The notes beneath the pieces were generated by a model, which made no database searches, had not been told where the DNA came from, and saw nothing but the letters and a program-made list of their open reading frames with translations. From assembly GCA_002328035.1 (NCBI GenBank), contig DCVL01000017.1:128441-192440 (forward strand): a stretch of 64,000 bases of DNA. Direction: 5' to 3'. The stretch is from Geobacter sp. UBA2189. GTDB taxonomy: Bacteria; Desulfobacterota; Desulfuromonadia; Geobacterales; Pseudopelobacteraceae. Below are positions 63,687-64,000 of this stretch, piece after piece. A program made the position numbers and the translations under genes. Positions within the stretch are counted from its first letter, which is position 1, and each line of letters opens with the position of its first letter.

Positions 63687-64000
63687 ATGAATGAAACTCC
63701 ACCTGCAGTCCGCATCCTACCAATGACGAATGATATTCCGGCTGAGTTCCCTGGATGCTCAAACATTGATGAGTTACAGCAGATTTTTTTTTTGAATGTG
63801 TTACCTTCCAGAAAGGGCATATACTACTGTCGAAAAAGCTGCCTTAATGCTGAATCAGGTACGGTGGTGTTGTTCCAATGTAAAGCTTCTATTATTGCAT
63901 CGGCAACGTTAACAGGAATAGAAAAATTTGAGGTACAAGATGAAGGTGGTCATATCGGCTACCTAATCTTCGATGTGATGTCCATTAAAATTTTTAAGCC
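63687..64000 (+). CDS. Unknown protein, C-terminus cut by window edge
   Basis: 104 codons are open to the window end from ATG 63687, which has GGAGGAAG 8 bases upstream. Segments include GIYYCRKSCLNAESGTVVLF, SIIASATLTGIEKFEVQDEG and YLIFDVMSIKIFK. The pattern (a beta-rich domain with an ASATLTGIEKF strand) resembles small EVE/ASCH-like fold proteins only vaguely. A run of ten T (63784-63793) lies within the reading frame. It probably forms a pair with the preceding unknown gene. Confidence 0.65.
   Translation, partial: MNETPPAVRILPMTNDIPAEFPGCSNIDELQQIFFLNVLPSRKGIYYCRKSCLNAESGTVVLFQCKASIIASATLTGIEKFEVQDEGGHIGYLIFDVMSIKIFK

Noticed and set aside
1..64000. CRISPR arrays, rRNA genes, complete insertion sequences, replication origin
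   Set aside because: No regularly spaced repeats, rRNA sequence, intact transposase or DnaA-box cluster was seen in a read of both strands.

Overview
This window looks like a chromosome segment of a Desulfuromonadales bacterium, most like Geobacter/Trichlorobacter. That is an inference from the overall gene style: many PAS/GAF/receiver signalling proteins, a geopeptide-type radical SAM locus, a fused LutB-LutA protein, DUF4911 proteins and kdpABC-kdpDE. No marker gene fixes the species.

Region 1 (1-12.6 kb) is mostly housekeeping. It holds endonuclease IV (cut by the window edge), quinolinate synthase, tRNA-Pro(CGG) with a clear promoter and terminator, Hsp33, a U32-family protein, a thermonuclease, a receiver protein with four MshEN-like repeats, a small transaldolase, FolK, an endonuclease III-family DNA glycosylase, an RlpA-like protein, an NDUFA9-like reductase, a DUF4911 protein and a CapA-like protein.

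Region 2 (12.7-20.2 kb) concerns hydroxyacid/lactate metabolism. It has a GntR/FCD regulator, a D-2-hydroxyacid dehydrogenase, succinyl-CoA synthetase (sucCD), and divergent lutC and a fused lutB-lutA. Two gene remnants (DJ-1/PfpI-like and GlcF-like) lie among them. A palindromic repeat is inserted in frame inside lutB, and a 140-bp inverted-repeat element follows it.

Region 3 (20.2-26.6 kb) has a hybrid kinase, an ABC-type binding protein and a TonB-dependent receptor. Divergent from these is a 34-codon Cys-containing peptide gene followed by its likely radical SAM/SPASM maturase. The layout is that of a RiPP (geopeptide) locus.

Region 4 (26.6-48.6 kb) is the striking part: about 22 kb of tightly packed minus-strand signalling genes, many with 4-base ATGA overlaps. 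Five sensor proteins lack any kinase domain and all end in the same tail (consensus FVGREL-R/K-MVELK after a coiled coil). Interleaved are soluble kinases, three proteins sharing one receiver-linker module (two kinases and one PP2C phosphatase), a stand-alone receiver, several periplasmic binding proteins, and a corrinoid-protein/UroD-methyltransferase-like/DUF1638 trio. My reading is a split, multi-input signalling system in which tailed receptors work with separate kinases, possibly linked to corrinoid-bound C1 compounds.

Region 5 (48.8-61.9 kb) has an ArnD-like deacetylase, a decayed DUF4911 gene and the K+-transport system: a small unknown gene, kdpA, kdpB and kdpC, then kdpD and kdpE. 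About 3.6 kb of accessory genes sits between kdpC and kdpD: an AAA/DUF4143 ATPase, an orphan HipB-like regulator with a truncated HipA start, and a GGDEF protein with an unknown C-terminal domain.

Region 6 (61.9-64 kb) is accessory DNA: a PIN-domain remnant, an ISL3 transposase remnant, one intact unknown gene and one unknown gene cut by the window end.
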